Below are positions 52,686 to 63,898 of a stretch of 64,000 nucleotides of DNA, piece by piece; positions within the stretch are counted from its first letter, which is position 1, and each line of letters starts with the position of its first letter. Made by a program: the position numbers and the translations under genes. Under the pieces are notes generated by a model. It saw nothing but the letters and a program-made list of their open reading frames with translations, was not told the origin of the DNA and made no database searches. The stretch lies in contig NZ_BNBE01000001.1 in assembly GCF_014654895.1 (NCBI RefSeq), positions 3,556,501 through 3,620,500 on the forward strand. Reading direction: 5' to 3'. Source of the stretch: Streptomyces filamentosus. Lineage in GTDB: Bacteria; Actinomycetota; Actinomycetes; Streptomycetales; Streptomycetaceae.

Positions 52686-54122
52686 ATGACCTCAGCGCAG
52701 GTCGACCAGCAGCACGACGGCAACGAGGCCGCGGACTCCGCCTCCGGCGAGGGCTACCACCGGGCACTCGGCGCCCGCCAGATCCAGATGATCGCGATCG
52801 GCGGCGCCATCGGCACCGGCCTCTTCCTCGGTGCGGGCAAGGGCATCTCCAAGGCGGGACCCAGCCTGATCCTCGCGTACGCCCTCGCGGGCCTCGTCAT
52901 CTTCTTCATCATGCGGGCGCTCGGCGAGCTCCTCATGTACCGCCCCGTCTCCGGCTCCTTCTCCGAGTACGCGCGGGAGTTCATCGGCCCCTTCGCGGGC
53001 TTCGTCACCGGCTGGACGTACTGGCTCTTCTGGGTCGTCACCGGCATCACCGAAGTCACCGCCGCGGCCACCTACATGACGTACTGGTGGGACATCCCGC
53101 AGTGGCTGTCCGCCCTCGTCTTCACCGTGATCCTCTACGGCGCCAACCTGATCTCCGTGAAGCTCTTCGGCGAGCTGGAGTTCTGGTTCTCCATGGTCAA
53201 GGTCACCGCCATCGTCGGCATGATCCTGATCTGCGCCGGCATCCTCACGATCGGCTTCTCCGACGCCGGCGACACCGCCTCGATCACCCACCTGTGGGAC
53301 CTCGGCGGCTTCTTCGCCGGCGAGGACGGCATCGTCTCCACCCTCATGACCCTCCAGATGGTCATGTTCGCCTTCCTCGCCGTCGAACTGGTCGGCGTCA
53401 CCGCCGGCGAGTCCAAGGACCCGAAGACCGTCCTGCCCAAGGCCATCAACACCGTGCCGTGGCGCATCGCCGTCTTCTACGTCGGCGCGCTCATCATGAT
53501 CCTGTCGGTCGTCCCGTGGACCCACTTCAAGCCGGGCGTCTCGCCGTTCGTCGCCGCCTTCGAGGAGATGGGCTTCCAGGCCGGCGCCGCGATCGTCAAC
53601 TTCGTCGTCCTCACGGCCGCCCTCTCCTCCTGCAACTCGGGCATGTACTCCACCGGCCGCATGCTGCGCGACCTCGCGCTCAACGGCCAGGGCCCGAAGC
53701 TCTTCACCCGGCTGACGAAGAGCGGCACCCCGCTCATCGGCACCACCTTCTCCGCCGCGCTGATGATGGTCGGCGTCTGGATCAACTACCAGTGGCCCGG
53801 CGAGGCGTTCAACTACGTCGTCTCCTTCGCCACCATCTCCGGCATGTGGGCCTGGATCATGATCCTGGTCTGCCAGATCCGCTTCCGCCTCAAGGCCGAC
53901 CGCGGCGAGCTCCCCCAGTCCTCCTTCAAGGCCCCCGGCGGCATCTGGGCCAGCGTCTTCGCCCTCGCCTTCATCGGCCTCGTCGTCGTGACCATGGGCA
54001 TCGACGAGGGCAACCGCGTCGCCCTCTACGGCGCGCCGGTCTGGGGCCTCCTCCTCGCCGTCGCCTACCTGGTCCTCAAGGCCCGCGACCCCGAGGGCGC
54101 CGCCTTCGCCAAGCGCTCCTGA
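52686..54122 (+). CDS. Amino acid permease (APC family)
   Basis: The 478-residue protein has 12 membrane spans and the APC signature QMIAIGGAIGTGLFLGAG (about residues 35-52), used for substrate binding, plus the SGSFSEYAREF segment. It resembles AnsP/GabP/AroP-type proton symporters; the substrate is not certain. ATG 52686 follows GGAGAAAGG. A long upstream leader holds a terminator and a dyad, so expression is probably controlled. Confidence 0.9.
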   Translation: MTSAQVDQQHDGNEAADSASGEGYHRALGARQIQMIAIGGAIGTGLFLGAGKGISKAGPSLILAYALAGLVIFFIMRALGELLMYRPVSGSFSEYAREFIGPFAGFVTGWTYWLFWVVTGITEVTAAATYMTYWWDIPQWLSALVFTVILYGANLISVKLFGELEFWFSMVKVTAIVGMILICAGILTIGFSDAGDTASITHLWDLGGFFAGEDGIVSTLMTLQMVMFAFLAVELVGVTAGESKDPKTVLPKAINTVPWRIAVFYVGALIMILSVVPWTHFKPGVSPFVAAFEEMGFQAGAAIVNFVVLTAALSSCNSGMYSTGRMLRDLALNGQGPKLFTRLTKSGTPLIGTTFSAALMMVGVWINYQWPGEAFNYVVSFATISGMWAWIMILVCQIRFRLKADRGELPQSSFKAPGGIWASVFALAFIGLVVVTMGIDEGNRVALYGAPVWGLLLAVAYLVLKARDPEGAAFAKRS

Positions 54123-54198
54123 CCTGCACCGTCCCGGCATACGGGCCGCTCCGTACCACCCCTCGGTACGGAGCGGCCCGTCTGCTTATCCTGTCGGC

Positions 54199-54624
54199 AT
54201 GCTGACCATCACCCGGGCCCTGTACGACCGGATCGTGGAACACGCCCGCGCGGACCACCCCGACGAGGCCTGCGGCGTCGTCGCGGGACCGGTCGGCTCG
54301 GGCCGCCCCGAGCGGTTCATCCCCATGCTCAACGCCGCCCGCTCGCCCACCTTCTACGAGTTCGACTCCGCCGACCTCCTCAAGCTCTACCGCGAGATGG
54401 ACGACCGGGACGAGGAGCCCGTGATCATCTACCACTCGCACACCGCGACCGAGGCCTACCCCTCCCGCACCGACATCACCTACGCCAACGAGCCCGGCGC
54501 CCACTACGTCCTGGTCTCCACCGCGGACACCGACGGCGCCGGCGACTTCCAGTTCCGCTCCTACACGATCGTCGAGGGCGTCGTGGAGGAGGAGGACGTG
54601 AAGGTCGTCGAGGAGTACGCGTAA
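54199..54624 (+). CDS. mec: Mec-type JAMM metallopeptidase
   Basis: The 141-residue zinc protease releases cysteine from the CysO-cysteine adduct. The JAMM motif is complete: Glu23, His79-Ser80-His81, Ser89 and Asp92. The enzyme can also trim the precursor of a ubiquitin-like carrier. A hairpin (54649-54679) follows, then cysO and cysM downstream. Confidence 0.93.
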   Translation: MLTITRALYDRIVEHARADHPDEACGVVAGPVGSGRPERFIPMLNAARSPTFYEFDSADLLKLYREMDDRDEEPVIIYHSHTATEAYPSRTDITYANEPGAHYVLVSTADTDGAGDFQFRSYTIVEGVVEEEDVKVVEEYA

Positions 54625-54648
54625 CCACCGCCCGCCCCGCACGGACGT

Positions 54649-54679
54649 ACACGGCGCGACCCCCGAGGGCGCGCCGTGT
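54649..54679 (+). terminator. Terminator after mec
   Basis: ACACGGCGCG (54649-54658) pairs with CGCGCCGTGT (54670-54679). It separates mec from the SigR promoter. Confidence 0.7.
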
Positions 54680-54736
54680 CCGACAGGCGGTCGGAAAGCA
54701 TCCAGCATCCGAGATCACATTCCGGAAACCGGACCG

Positions 54737-54762
54737 GGAATCGATACGATGAGCCCATGGTT
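54737..54762 (+). promoter_or_regulatory. SigR-type promoter of cysO-cysM
   Basis: GGAAT (54737-54741), exactly 18 bases, then GTT (54760-54762): a full SigR consensus. Sulphur and thiol genes are known SigR targets in Streptomyces. Transcription should start near 54770-54772. Confidence 0.75.
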
Positions 54763-54771
54763 TCCCACGAC

Positions 54772-56209
<1,438 letters not shown>

Positions 56210-56282
56210 GCGCACCCGGACCCGCACCGCCCGGCTCTGCACCGCCGGGCCCCGGCACCGGAGCGAGGCGCACCGCCCCGGC

Positions 56283-56762
56283 TCAGCGCGCGAGATGGCG
56301 GACCTGGTCCCACAGGACCGGGTCCGCCTCCCCGACCCTCCGCCGGAAGTCCCCCACCGGCACGTCCCGCAGCTCGTCCGTCTCCAGGAAGCTCGGCCGC
56401 CCCCGCGCGTCGCCCACCGCCCCCGGCGGCAGCGCGATCACCCCGGGCCGCTCGTCGTGGTACTTGCTGGTGATCTTCGCGACGAGCACCCGGTCACCCC
56501 GCACGGACAGCACCAGGCAGGGCCGGTCCTTCGACCCGGGCCCGTCCTCGAAGGGCACCTCCGCCCACCAGATCTCCCGCGCCCGCGGCACCCGCGCACC
56601 CGGCTTCCGGCCCGACGGCCGGCCCGGCGGACGGGTGCGGACCGGCGGCCGGGCACGCCCCGGCGCCGGCCGGCGCGCCGAGCGCCGCCGCCCGTCGGCG
56701 ACCGCCACCACCAGCGCGATCACCACGACCGCGGCCAGCGCGGGCCACCACGACGTGTCCAT
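56283..56762 (-). CDS. Membrane-anchored PemK/MazF-like protein
   Basis: The 159-residue protein has an N-terminal membrane helix (WWPALAAVVVIALVVAVA), an Arg/Pro-rich linker and a PemK/MazF-like domain (REIWWAEVPFEDGPGSKDRP; LVLSVRGDRVLVAKITSKYH). MazF toxins cut mRNA, but no antitoxin gene is adjacent and the anchor is atypical. It may be a house-keeping RNA-binding or repurposed protein. ATG 56762 chosen. Confidence 0.78.
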   Translation of the reverse strand: MDTSWWPALAAVVVIALVVAVADGRRRSARRPAPGRARPPVRTRPPGRPSGRKPGARVPRAREIWWAEVPFEDGPGSKDRPCLVLSVRGDRVLVAKITSKYHDERPGVIALPPGAVGDARGRPSFLETDELRDVPVGDFRRRVGEADPVLWDQVRHLAR

Positions 56763-56968
56763 ACCCCATGACGTTACCGGCGGCGCCGTCACCGCGCCGC
56801 CCCGCCCCGCCGTCCATCCGAACCGGTGACAGAGCCCGTGAGTTCGCCCACAACGGGCCGCCGCGAAGGAGCGAGGGGCCCCCGTGCGCCGTACGCTCGA
56901 CAGACCCGCACGGCCTCCCCCCTCCCCTGCGTGCCTGACCGCACCCGTCCACGGAGGTTCACGCTCCT

Positions 56969-57721
56969 ATGAAGCTCACCGTCGTCGGCTGCTCCGGGTC
57001 GTTCCCGTCCGCGGAATCGGCCTGTTCGAGCTACCTCGTCGAGGCCGACGGCTTCCGGCTGCTCCTCGACATGGGCAACGGCGCCCTCGGCGAGCTGCAG
57101 CGCCACATCGGTCTGTACGACCTGGACGCGATCTTCCTCAGCCATCTCCACGCGGACCACTGCATCGACATGTGCGGCTACTTCGTCGCCCGCTACTACC
57201 GGCACGAAGGCGGCCGCTGCGACGCGATCCCCGTGTACGCCCCCGAGGGCGCCGAGCAGCGGCTGACCACGGCCTACGCCGACACCCCCTCGCCGACCTC
57301 GATGAGCGAGGTCTTCGACTTCCGCACGCTCACCACCGGCGGCTTCGAGCTGGGCCCCTTCACCATCCGCACCGCGCGGGTCTGCCACCCGGTGGAGGCG
57401 TACGGCATCCGCGTCGAGCATGAGGGCCGCGTCCTGGCGTACTCCGGCGACACCGGCGTCTGCGACGCCCTGCACGACCTGGCCGACGGTGCGGACCTCT
57501 TCCTCTGCGAGGCGTCCTTCACCCACGGCAAGGAGGACATCCCGGAGCTCCACCTCAACGGCCGCGAGGCCGGCGCCCACGCCACCCGCGCCCGGGTGGG
57601 CCGCCTCGTCCTCACCCACGTCCCCCCGTGGACCGACGGCGAGCGCAACCTGGCGGACGCCCGCGAGGTGTACGGAGGACCGGCGGAACTGGCGAAGGCG
57701 GGCGCGGTCTACGAGGTGTGA
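56969..57721 (+). CDS. MBL-fold metallohydrolase
   Basis: The 250-residue protein has the HLHADHC metal-binding motif (residues about 57-63), a late SGDTG, and HATRARVGRLVLTHVPP. It is of RNase Z/cyclic phosphodiesterase type (GCSGSFPSAESACSSYLVE start). Substrate could be a nucleic acid 3' end or cyclic nucleotide. No neighbour clarifies this. Confidence 0.88.
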   Translation: MKLTVVGCSGSFPSAESACSSYLVEADGFRLLLDMGNGALGELQRHIGLYDLDAIFLSHLHADHCIDMCGYFVARYYRHEGGRCDAIPVYAPEGAEQRLTTAYADTPSPTSMSEVFDFRTLTTGGFELGPFTIRTARVCHPVEAYGIRVEHEGRVLAYSGDTGVCDALHDLADGADLFLCEASFTHGKEDIPELHLNGREAGAHATRARVGRLVLTHVPPWTDGERNLADAREVYGGPAELAKAGAVYEV

Positions 57722-57742
57722 CCGCACGGCCCGCGGAACGGG

Positions 57743-57776
57743 GAAGGCCCCGGAACCTTCGGGTTCCGGGGCCTTC
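57743..57776. terminator. UUCG-loop bidirectional terminator
   Basis: AAGGCCCCGGAACC (57744-57757), loop TTCG, and GGTTCCGGGGCCTT (57762-57775), plus one flanking pair. It serves the convergent metallohydrolase and PTS genes. Confidence 0.88.
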
Positions 57777-57797
57777 GCCTTGGTGCGGGGGAGGGGC

Positions 57798-59051
57798 TCA
57801 CGCCTTGGTGAGGTCCTCGATCTCCTCCTCGGGCTCGCGGCCCGGGGTGGGGAGGTTGAACTTGGTGATCGCGAAGCGGAAGACCACGTAGTAGAGGGCT
57901 CCGAAGACGAGACCGATCGGGATGATCAGCCACGGCTTGGTCGCGTGCGACCAGTTCAGGGCGTAGTCGATGAAGCCGGCCGAGAAGTTGAAGCCCGCGT
58001 GGACACCGAACGCCCAGGTGACGGCCATGGAGAGGGCGGTCAGCAGCGCGTGGAGCACGTACAGGATCGGCGCGATGAACATGAAGGAGAACTCGATCGG
58101 CTCGGTCACGCCGGTGACGAACGAGGTCAGGGCCAGCGAGACCATCATGCCGAGGACGACCTTGCGGCGCTCCGGACGGGCGCAGTGCGCGATGGCGATC
58201 GCGGCGGCCGGGAGGCCGAACATCATGATCGGGAAGAAGCCGGACTGGAACATGCCGGCCGACGGGTCACCGGCCAGGAAGCGCGGGATGTCGCCGTTGA
58301 CGACCTCGCCGGCGGCGTTGGTGAAGTCACCGAGCTGGAACCAGGCGACGGTGTTCACGAACTGGTGCATGCCGATCGGGATCAGCGCGCGGTTCACACC
58401 GCCGAAGAGCGCGGCGCCACCGGCGCCGAGGCCGGTCATCCACTCGCCGAAGCTGGCGATGCCGTCGCCGATGGGCTCCCAGACGAGGCCGAAGAACACG
58501 CCCACGGCCAGGCCGACGAAGGCCATGATGATCGGGACGAGCCGGCGGCCGTTGAAGAAGCCGAGCCAGTCGACCAGCTTGGTGCGGTGGAACTTCTGCC
58601 ACAGCACCGCGGTCAGCAGACCCATGATGATGCCGCCGAGGACACCGGGGTCGTTGTACTTCGCGGCTATGTCCGCGCCGGCCTGGACCTTCGCCTCGAC
58701 GACGGGGAAGGCCTGGAGGACCTTGCTGTAGACGAGGAAGCCGACGACCGCGGCGAGCGCGGTGGAGCCGTCGGCCTTCTTGGCGAAGCCGATGGCGACG
58801 CCGACGCAGAAGAGCAGGGGGAGGGCGCCGGTGATGGCGCCGCCCGCGTTGCCGAAGACGGCGGAGACCTTGTCCCAGCCGAGACCCTCGGCGCCGAACA
58901 CGTCCGGCTGACCCAGCCGGACCATGATGCCCGCGGCCGGCAGCACGGCGATCGGCAGCTGCAGGCTGCGACCGACCTTCTGCAGGCCCTGGAACAGGCC
59001 GGATCCGCGCTTCTTCGCGGGAGCGGCGGCCTGGGCGGTGGCCGTACTCAT
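57798..59051 (-). CDS. nagE2: PTS N-acetylglucosamine permease IIC
   Basis: The 417-residue glucose-family EIIC protein imports GlcNAc with phosphorylation. It shows LQKVGRSLQLPIAVLPAAGI, about ten hydrophobic segments, and the EIIC active-site loop GVTEPIEFSFMFIAP. The EIIB domain is encoded separately. GAGGAAG precedes ATG 59051. Several DasR boxes sit in its promoter region. NagE2 is the key GlcNAc permease in S. coelicolor; the symbol follows similar order and boxes. Confidence 0.9.
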   Translation of the reverse strand: MSTATAQAAAPAKKRGSGLFQGLQKVGRSLQLPIAVLPAAGIMVRLGQPDVFGAEGLGWDKVSAVFGNAGGAITGALPLLFCVGVAIGFAKKADGSTALAAVVGFLVYSKVLQAFPVVEAKVQAGADIAAKYNDPGVLGGIIMGLLTAVLWQKFHRTKLVDWLGFFNGRRLVPIIMAFVGLAVGVFFGLVWEPIGDGIASFGEWMTGLGAGGAALFGGVNRALIPIGMHQFVNTVAWFQLGDFTNAAGEVVNGDIPRFLAGDPSAGMFQSGFFPIMMFGLPAAAIAIAHCARPERRKVVLGMMVSLALTSFVTGVTEPIEFSFMFIAPILYVLHALLTALSMAVTWAFGVHAGFNFSAGFIDYALNWSHATKPWLIIPIGLVFGALYYVVFRFAITKFNLPTPGREPEEEIEDLTKA

Positions 59052-59126
59052 CAACTTCCTCCAGTAGGCAAGGCGCCGCCAGAGGACAGTGGAAAGGGGG
59101 TGACGGCGGCGTCTCGTGGAACGCGG

Positions 59127-59171
59127 TGGTCTGGACCGCGTGGTCTACACCAATGAGTGGTGTAGACCAGT
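59127..59171 (-). promoter_or_regulatory. Cluster of DasR boxes (dre) before nagE2
   Basis: Two good boxes, TGGTCTACACCA (59141-59152) and AGTGGTGTAGACCAGT (59156-59171), plus a weaker TGGTCTGGACCG (59127-59138). They overlap the probable transcription start; a possible minus-strand -10 is TACAAC just upstream (about 59172-59177). Three adjacent boxes imply tight DasR control. Confidence 0.8.
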
Positions 59172-59243
59172 TGTAGCACGTGAGACTTAGATAAGGAACC
59201 TTCGAATTTTTGGTGCGCGGCCATAGTGATGAAGGCGTGACAA

Positions 59244-59275
59244 AAGGCCCCCGGACCACGAGGTCCAGGGGCCTT
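59244..59275 (-). terminator. Terminator after nagE1
   Basis: AAGGCCCCCGGACC pairs with GGTCCAGGGGCCTT with one mismatch around ACGA. It separates the two permease genes. Confidence 0.75.
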
Positions 59276-59331
59276 CCACACGACCCGACAGGGGCCCTAA
59301 AGCCCCGAAACGGACAGCTCTCGACGGAGCG

Positions 59332-60630
59332 TCACTTCGTGTTCTCCCGCTCCAGCTCCTCCTGGACCTCCTCGGGCTCGCGGCCCGGCGTCGGCAGGTT
59401 GAACTTGGTGATCGCGAACCGGAAGATCACGTAGTACACGACGGCGAAGCAGAGGCCGATCGGAATGATCAGCCAGGGCTTGGTGGCCAGGTTCCAGTTG
59501 ATCACGTAGTCGATCAGACCCGCCGAGAAGCTGAAGCCGTCCTTCACGCCCAGCGCCCACGTGACGCCCATCGACACACCCGTCAGCACCGCGTGGATGC
59601 CGTACAGCACCGGCGCGATGAACAGGAACGAGTACTCCAGCGGCTCCGTGATGCCCGTGACGAACGAGGTCAGCGCCACCGACAGCATCAGGCCGCCGAC
59701 CTCCTTGCGGCGGTTCGGCCGCGCGGTGTGGGTGATCGCCAGCGCCGCCGCCGGCAGGGCGAACATCATGATCGGGAAGAAGCCCGACAGGAACTGGCCG
59801 GCCTCCGGGTCGCCCGCCAGGAACATGCTGATGTCACCGTGGACCACCGTCCCGTCCGGCTTCGTGTACGAGCCGAACTGGAACCAGATGGGCACGTTCA
59901 GGAACTGGTGCAGACCGATCACCAGCAGCGCGCGGTTCGCCACGCCGAAGATGCCCGAACCCCACGCACCCAGCCCGACCAGCCAGTCGCTGAAGCTCTC
60001 CAGCGCGTCGCCGATCGGCGGCCAGATCCACAGGCAGAGCCCGGCGAAGAGGATGCCGACGAAGGCCATGATGATCGGGACGAGCCGGCGGCCGTTGAAG
60101 AAGCCCAGCCAGTCGACCAGCTTGGTGCGGTGGTACCGCTGCCACAGGTACGCCGCCATCAGACCCATGACGATGCCGCCGAAGACGCCCGGATTCTGGT
60201 ACGTGTACCCGGCGAAGGAGTCGTCGACGCCGAGGCAGCCGCCCCCGATGTCCTTCGTCCCCGTCGGACAGTCCTTCGGGAACTGGCGCAGCACCGTGTA
60301 GTAGACGAGGAAGCCCACCACCGCCGCGAGCGCCGTCGAACCGTCCGACTTCTTCGCCATGCCGATCGCGACGCCGATGCAGAACAGCAGCGGCAGACCG
60401 AGGCTGCCGTCGAGCAGCGCACCGCCCGCGCCCACCATCACCTTGGCGAGGTTGTCCCAGCCCAGACCGTCCGCACCGAAGACGTCCGGCTGCCCCAGCC
60501 GGTTGATGATGCCCGCGGCGGGCAGGACGGCGATGGGCAGCTGGAGGCTGCGGCCCATCTTCTGGAGGCCCTGGAAGAAGCCGCCCCAGGAGACCTTCCT
60601 GGGGCGGGCTGCTGCGCTGTCGGTACTCAT
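59332..60630 (-). CDS. nagE1: PTS EIIC permease, second copy
   Basis: The 432-residue EIIC is a paralogue of the next protein (shared LQKMGRSLQLPIAVLPAAGI and VDWLGFFNGRRLVPIIMAFV), with an extra cysteine-bearing loop (CPTGTKDIGGGCLG, about residues 118-131) that the other copy lacks. It likely handles GlcNAc or a related sugar. A DasR box lies in the region shared with nagF. Confidence 0.88.
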   Translation of the reverse strand: MSTDSAAARPRKVSWGGFFQGLQKMGRSLQLPIAVLPAAGIINRLGQPDVFGADGLGWDNLAKVMVGAGGALLDGSLGLPLLFCIGVAIGMAKKSDGSTALAAVVGFLVYYTVLRQFPKDCPTGTKDIGGGCLGVDDSFAGYTYQNPGVFGGIVMGLMAAYLWQRYHRTKLVDWLGFFNGRRLVPIIMAFVGILFAGLCLWIWPPIGDALESFSDWLVGLGAWGSGIFGVANRALLVIGLHQFLNVPIWFQFGSYTKPDGTVVHGDISMFLAGDPEAGQFLSGFFPIMMFALPAAALAITHTARPNRRKEVGGLMLSVALTSFVTGITEPLEYSFLFIAPVLYGIHAVLTGVSMGVTWALGVKDGFSFSAGLIDYVINWNLATKPWLIIPIGLCFAVVYYVIFRFAITKFNLPTPGREPEEVQEELERENTK

Positions 60631-60678
60631 CGGCGACCTCCCTGACCCGGAACAAAGCGGGCCCGCGGCTCGTTGCAG

Positions 60679-60694
60679 ACTGGTGTAGACCACT
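60679..60694. promoter_or_regulatory. DasR box between nagE1 and nagF
   Basis: ACTGGTGTAGACCACT matches the DasR consensus with only a central change. Placed in the divergent nagE1/nagF region, so it can control both. Confidence 0.82.
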
Positions 60695-60868
60695 TGCGGT
60701 AGGCTCCGGGAGCCCGCTGAGGACAGGCCGCCGGTGATCGTCATCATTCGGCAGAACGGCGGCATGCGCTAGCGAAGTTGGGCCAACCGTGGGTTACCGT
60801 GGCAAAGCGGACCGTCGGTGCGCCGAGATTCGCGTGTCCCGCGAACAGAGACGGACAGGGAGAAACAC

Positions 60869-61102
60869 ATGGCCAGCAAGGCTGAGAAGATCGTCGCCGG
60901 GCTCGGCGGCATCGACAACATCGAAGAGGTCGAGGGCTGCATCACCCGCCTGCGCACCGAGGTCGCCGACCCCAGCCTCGTCGACGACGCCGCCCTCAAG
61001 GCCGCCGGCGCCCACGGCGTCGTGAAGATGGGCACCGCCATCCAGGTCGTCATCGGCACCGACGCGGACCCCATCGCCGCCGAGATCGAAGACATGATGT
61101 GA
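60869..61102 (+). CDS. nagF: PTS EIIB domain protein
   Basis: The 77-residue stand-alone EIIB domain passes phosphate from EIIA to GlcNAc. The phospho-acceptor is Cys24 in VEGCITRLR. It supplies the IIB missing from both EIIC permeases. AGGGAGA precedes ATG 60869. Divergent from nagE1. Confidence 0.93.
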   Translation: MASKAEKIVAGLGGIDNIEEVEGCITRLRTEVADPSLVDDAALKAAGAHGVVKMGTAIQVVIGTDADPIAAEIEDMM

Positions 61103-61119
61103 GCAGCTGACACCAGCTG

Positions 61120-61155
61120 GCGAGGGCCCGTTCCGGCAGGGGAACGGGCCCTCGC
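61120..61155 (+). terminator. Terminator after nagF
   Basis: GCGAGGGCCCGTTCC (61120-61134) pairs perfectly with 61141-61155 around GGCAGG. Confidence 0.85.
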
Positions 61156-61207
61156 GCGTACCCGGCGACCGACCGGCCCGCACCACCGGAACGGCTACGC
61201 TCGTCCC

Positions 61208-61939
<732 letters not shown>

Positions 61940-62043
61940 CCCGGAGGAACCCTCCCCGCGGCGGCTGCGTCCTTTACGGCACGGGGCGCGCGGTCATACC
62001 GTGCGCCCCGTCCACGCATACGCACCAGGGGAGGACCCGAACA

Positions 62044-62430
62044 GTGAAGCGCCGCCGCACCATAGCCCTCGCCGCCGCCACCGCGGCGGCCGTCACGACC
62101 ATGCTGACCGGCTGCGGAGCCCTCGACAAGGCGATGGACTGCGTGAAGACCGCCGACGCGATCGCCACCTCGGTGACCAACCTCCAGCAGGCCGTCTCCA
62201 ACGCCTCCAACGACGTGACGCAGATCGAGGAATCCCTGAACTCCATCTCCACGGAGCTCGGCAACCTCAAGGACACGACGGACAACGCCGACCTCTCCAA
62301 GGCCGTCGACGACCTCACCAAGGGCGTCGAATCCGTCCGCACCGCGGTGAAGAACGGCGACACCACCCCCGACATCACCCCCGTCACCGACGCCGCCACC
62401 GAGATCGGCAAGGTCTGCACCCCGGGATAA
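62044..62430 (+). CDS. Small coiled-coil lipoprotein
   Basis: The 128-residue protein has a lipoprotein signal ending LTGC (Cys24), then heptad-like helices (TNLQQAVSNASNDVTQIEES; DLSKAVDDLTKGVESVRTAV) and a C-terminal Cys. I recall similar short Streptomyces lipoproteins without known function. GTG 62044 follows GGGGAGGA. It ends eight bases before rdgB. Confidence 0.8.
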   Translation: MKRRRTIALAAATAAAVTTMLTGCGALDKAMDCVKTADAIATSVTNLQQAVSNASNDVTQIEESLNSISTELGNLKDTTDNADLSKAVDDLTKGVESVRTAVKNGDTTPDITPVTDAATEIGKVCTPG

Positions 62431-62438
62431 TCGGGGGC

Positions 62439-63047
62439 ATGACCCGACAGCGCCTGATCCTCGCCACCCGCAACGCGGGCAAGATCACCGAACTCCGCGC
62501 GATCCTCGCCGACGCAGGTCTCGACCTCGAACTCGTCGGCGCGGACGCGTACCCCGAGATCCCCGACGTGAAGGAGACGGGCGTCACCTTCGCCGAGAAC
62601 GCCCTCCTCAAGGCCCACGCCCTGGCGAAGGCGACCGGCCACCCGGCGGTCGCCGACGACTCCGGCCTCTGCGTCGACGTCCTCAACGGCGCCCCCGGCA
62701 TCTTCTCCGCCCGCTGGTCCGGCACCCACGGCGACGACAAGGCCAACCTGGACCTCCTCCTCGCCCAGCTCTCCGACATCGCCGACGAGCACCGCGCCGC
62801 CCACTTCGCCTGCGCCGCCGCCCTCGCCCTCCCCGACGGCACCGAACGCGTCGTCGAAGGCCGCATGGAGGGCACCCTCCGCCACGAGCCGGCCGGCACC
62901 AACGGCTTCGGCTACGACCCCATCCTCCAGCCGGCCGGCCACGACGTCACCTGCGCGGAGCTGACCCCGGCGGAGAAGAACGCCATCAGCCACCGAGGCA
63001 AGGCGTTCCGGGCGCTGGCGCCGGTGGTGCGGGAGCTGTTGGGCTGA
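62439..63047 (+). CDS. rdgB: dITP/XTP pyrophosphatase (RdgB/HAM1)
   Basis: The 202-residue enzyme removes non-canonical purine triphosphates (dITP, XTP). Conserved blocks are LATRNAGKITELRAIL, GVTFAENALLKAHA, VADDSGLCVDVLNGAPG, and NGFGYDPI. Last protein gene of the rph cluster. Confidence 0.94.
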   Translation: MTRQRLILATRNAGKITELRAILADAGLDLELVGADAYPEIPDVKETGVTFAENALLKAHALAKATGHPAVADDSGLCVDVLNGAPGIFSARWSGTHGDDKANLDLLLAQLSDIADEHRAAHFACAAALALPDGTERVVEGRMEGTLRHEPAGTNGFGYDPILQPAGHDVTCAELTPAEKNAISHRGKAFRALAPVVRELLG

Positions 63048-63058
63048 GGGGAGCATGC

Positions 63059-63096
63059 CGAAGGCCTCCTTCCGGGAAATCCGAAGGAGGCCTTCG
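63059..63096 (+). terminator. Terminator after rdgB
   Basis: CGAAGGCCTCCTTC (63059-63072) pairs with GAAGGAGGCCTTCG (63083-63096), followed by ATTT. Confidence 0.8.
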
Positions 63097-63109
63097 ATTT
63101 GAAGCTCTG

Positions 63110-63192
63110 TGCGGCCTGAGGGATTCGAACCCTCACGGGATTACTCCCATCGCACCCTAAATGCGAGGCGTCTGCCGTTCCGCCAAGGCCGC
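63110..63192 (-). tRNA. tRNA-Leu (TAG)
   Basis: On the minus strand GCGGCCT pairs with AGGCCGC. The loop TTTAGGG gives anticodon UAG, and a long variable arm (class II) supports leucine. The T-arm contains GGTTCGAATCC. Discriminator A. CCA not encoded. Length 83 nt. Confidence 0.95.
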
Positions 63193-63241
63193 TAGCCGCC
63201 TGCCATCGTAGCGGCAGGCGGCGAGTTGGGGGCAGGGGTGC

Positions 63242-63898
63242 CTAAAACGGCTGGCGGCGCTTGCCTCCTCGGCACCAGGTGCTGGTGACCGCGTGACAGT
63301 TGGGGCACAGCAGCCGCAGATTCTCGTGCCGGTCGTCGTGCCGGTCTCCGTTGATGTGGTCGATCTCCAGGGTCATCGGCTTGCCGTGCCACCGGGCACC
63401 GACACCGCACCCGGCGCACCGGTCGGGCGCTCCGGCCTCGCGTAGGGCGCGGCGCAGCGTTCGGGTGGCTGTGCGGCGCCCGCTGCCGTGCCGTACCAGG
63501 ATCTCGTCCGGCCGCTTGGCGGTCGGGCTCCGCTTCCCGCGCTGGTGGGACCGTCCCAGAAAATGAGCGGTCGACAGACCGTCTTCGGTGACCCACTTCT
63601 TCAGGTTGGCGCGTTGGGAATCGTTGTCCTTCCGGCCCAGGCGGCGCAAGGCTTCCCGGAACGAACAGGACGAGGCGATCGCGGCCCGCAGTTCGGCCGC
63701 GCTCGGCCGATGGCCCCGCCCGAAGGGCGGGAAGTGTGAGATGTCGATGCCGAAGTGGGCGAAGCGTCGCATCAGGTACCGGCACCGGTGGCCGGACGGC
63801 TCCGCTCCGAGGAAAGCCACCACCGCTTCGATGTCTCCGCAATGGGCCGCGGCCTCGGCCAGCCGCTCACGTGTGTACCGCCTGCCGTCCGCCGTCAC
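63242..63898 (-). CDS. HNH endonuclease
   Basis: The 218-residue protein has an N-terminal part with a homing-nuclease-like helix block and a C-terminal HNH domain: a CAGCG zinc pair, LEIDHINGDRHDD (metal-binding His) and LLCPNCH. It could be a free-standing homing-type or phage-derived nuclease. Its GTG start overlaps the stop of another HNH gene by three bases, so both are coupled. Confidence 0.85.
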   Translation of the reverse strand: MTADGRRYTRERLAEAAAHCGDIEAVVAFLGAEPSGHRCRYLMRRFAHFGIDISHFPPFGRGHRPSAAELRAAIASSCSFREALRRLGRKDNDSQRANLKKWVTEDGLSTAHFLGRSHQRGKRSPTAKRPDEILVRHGSGRRTATRTLRRALREAGAPDRCAGCGVGARWHGKPMTLEIDHINGDRHDDRHENLRLLCPNCHAVTSTWCRGGKRRQPF

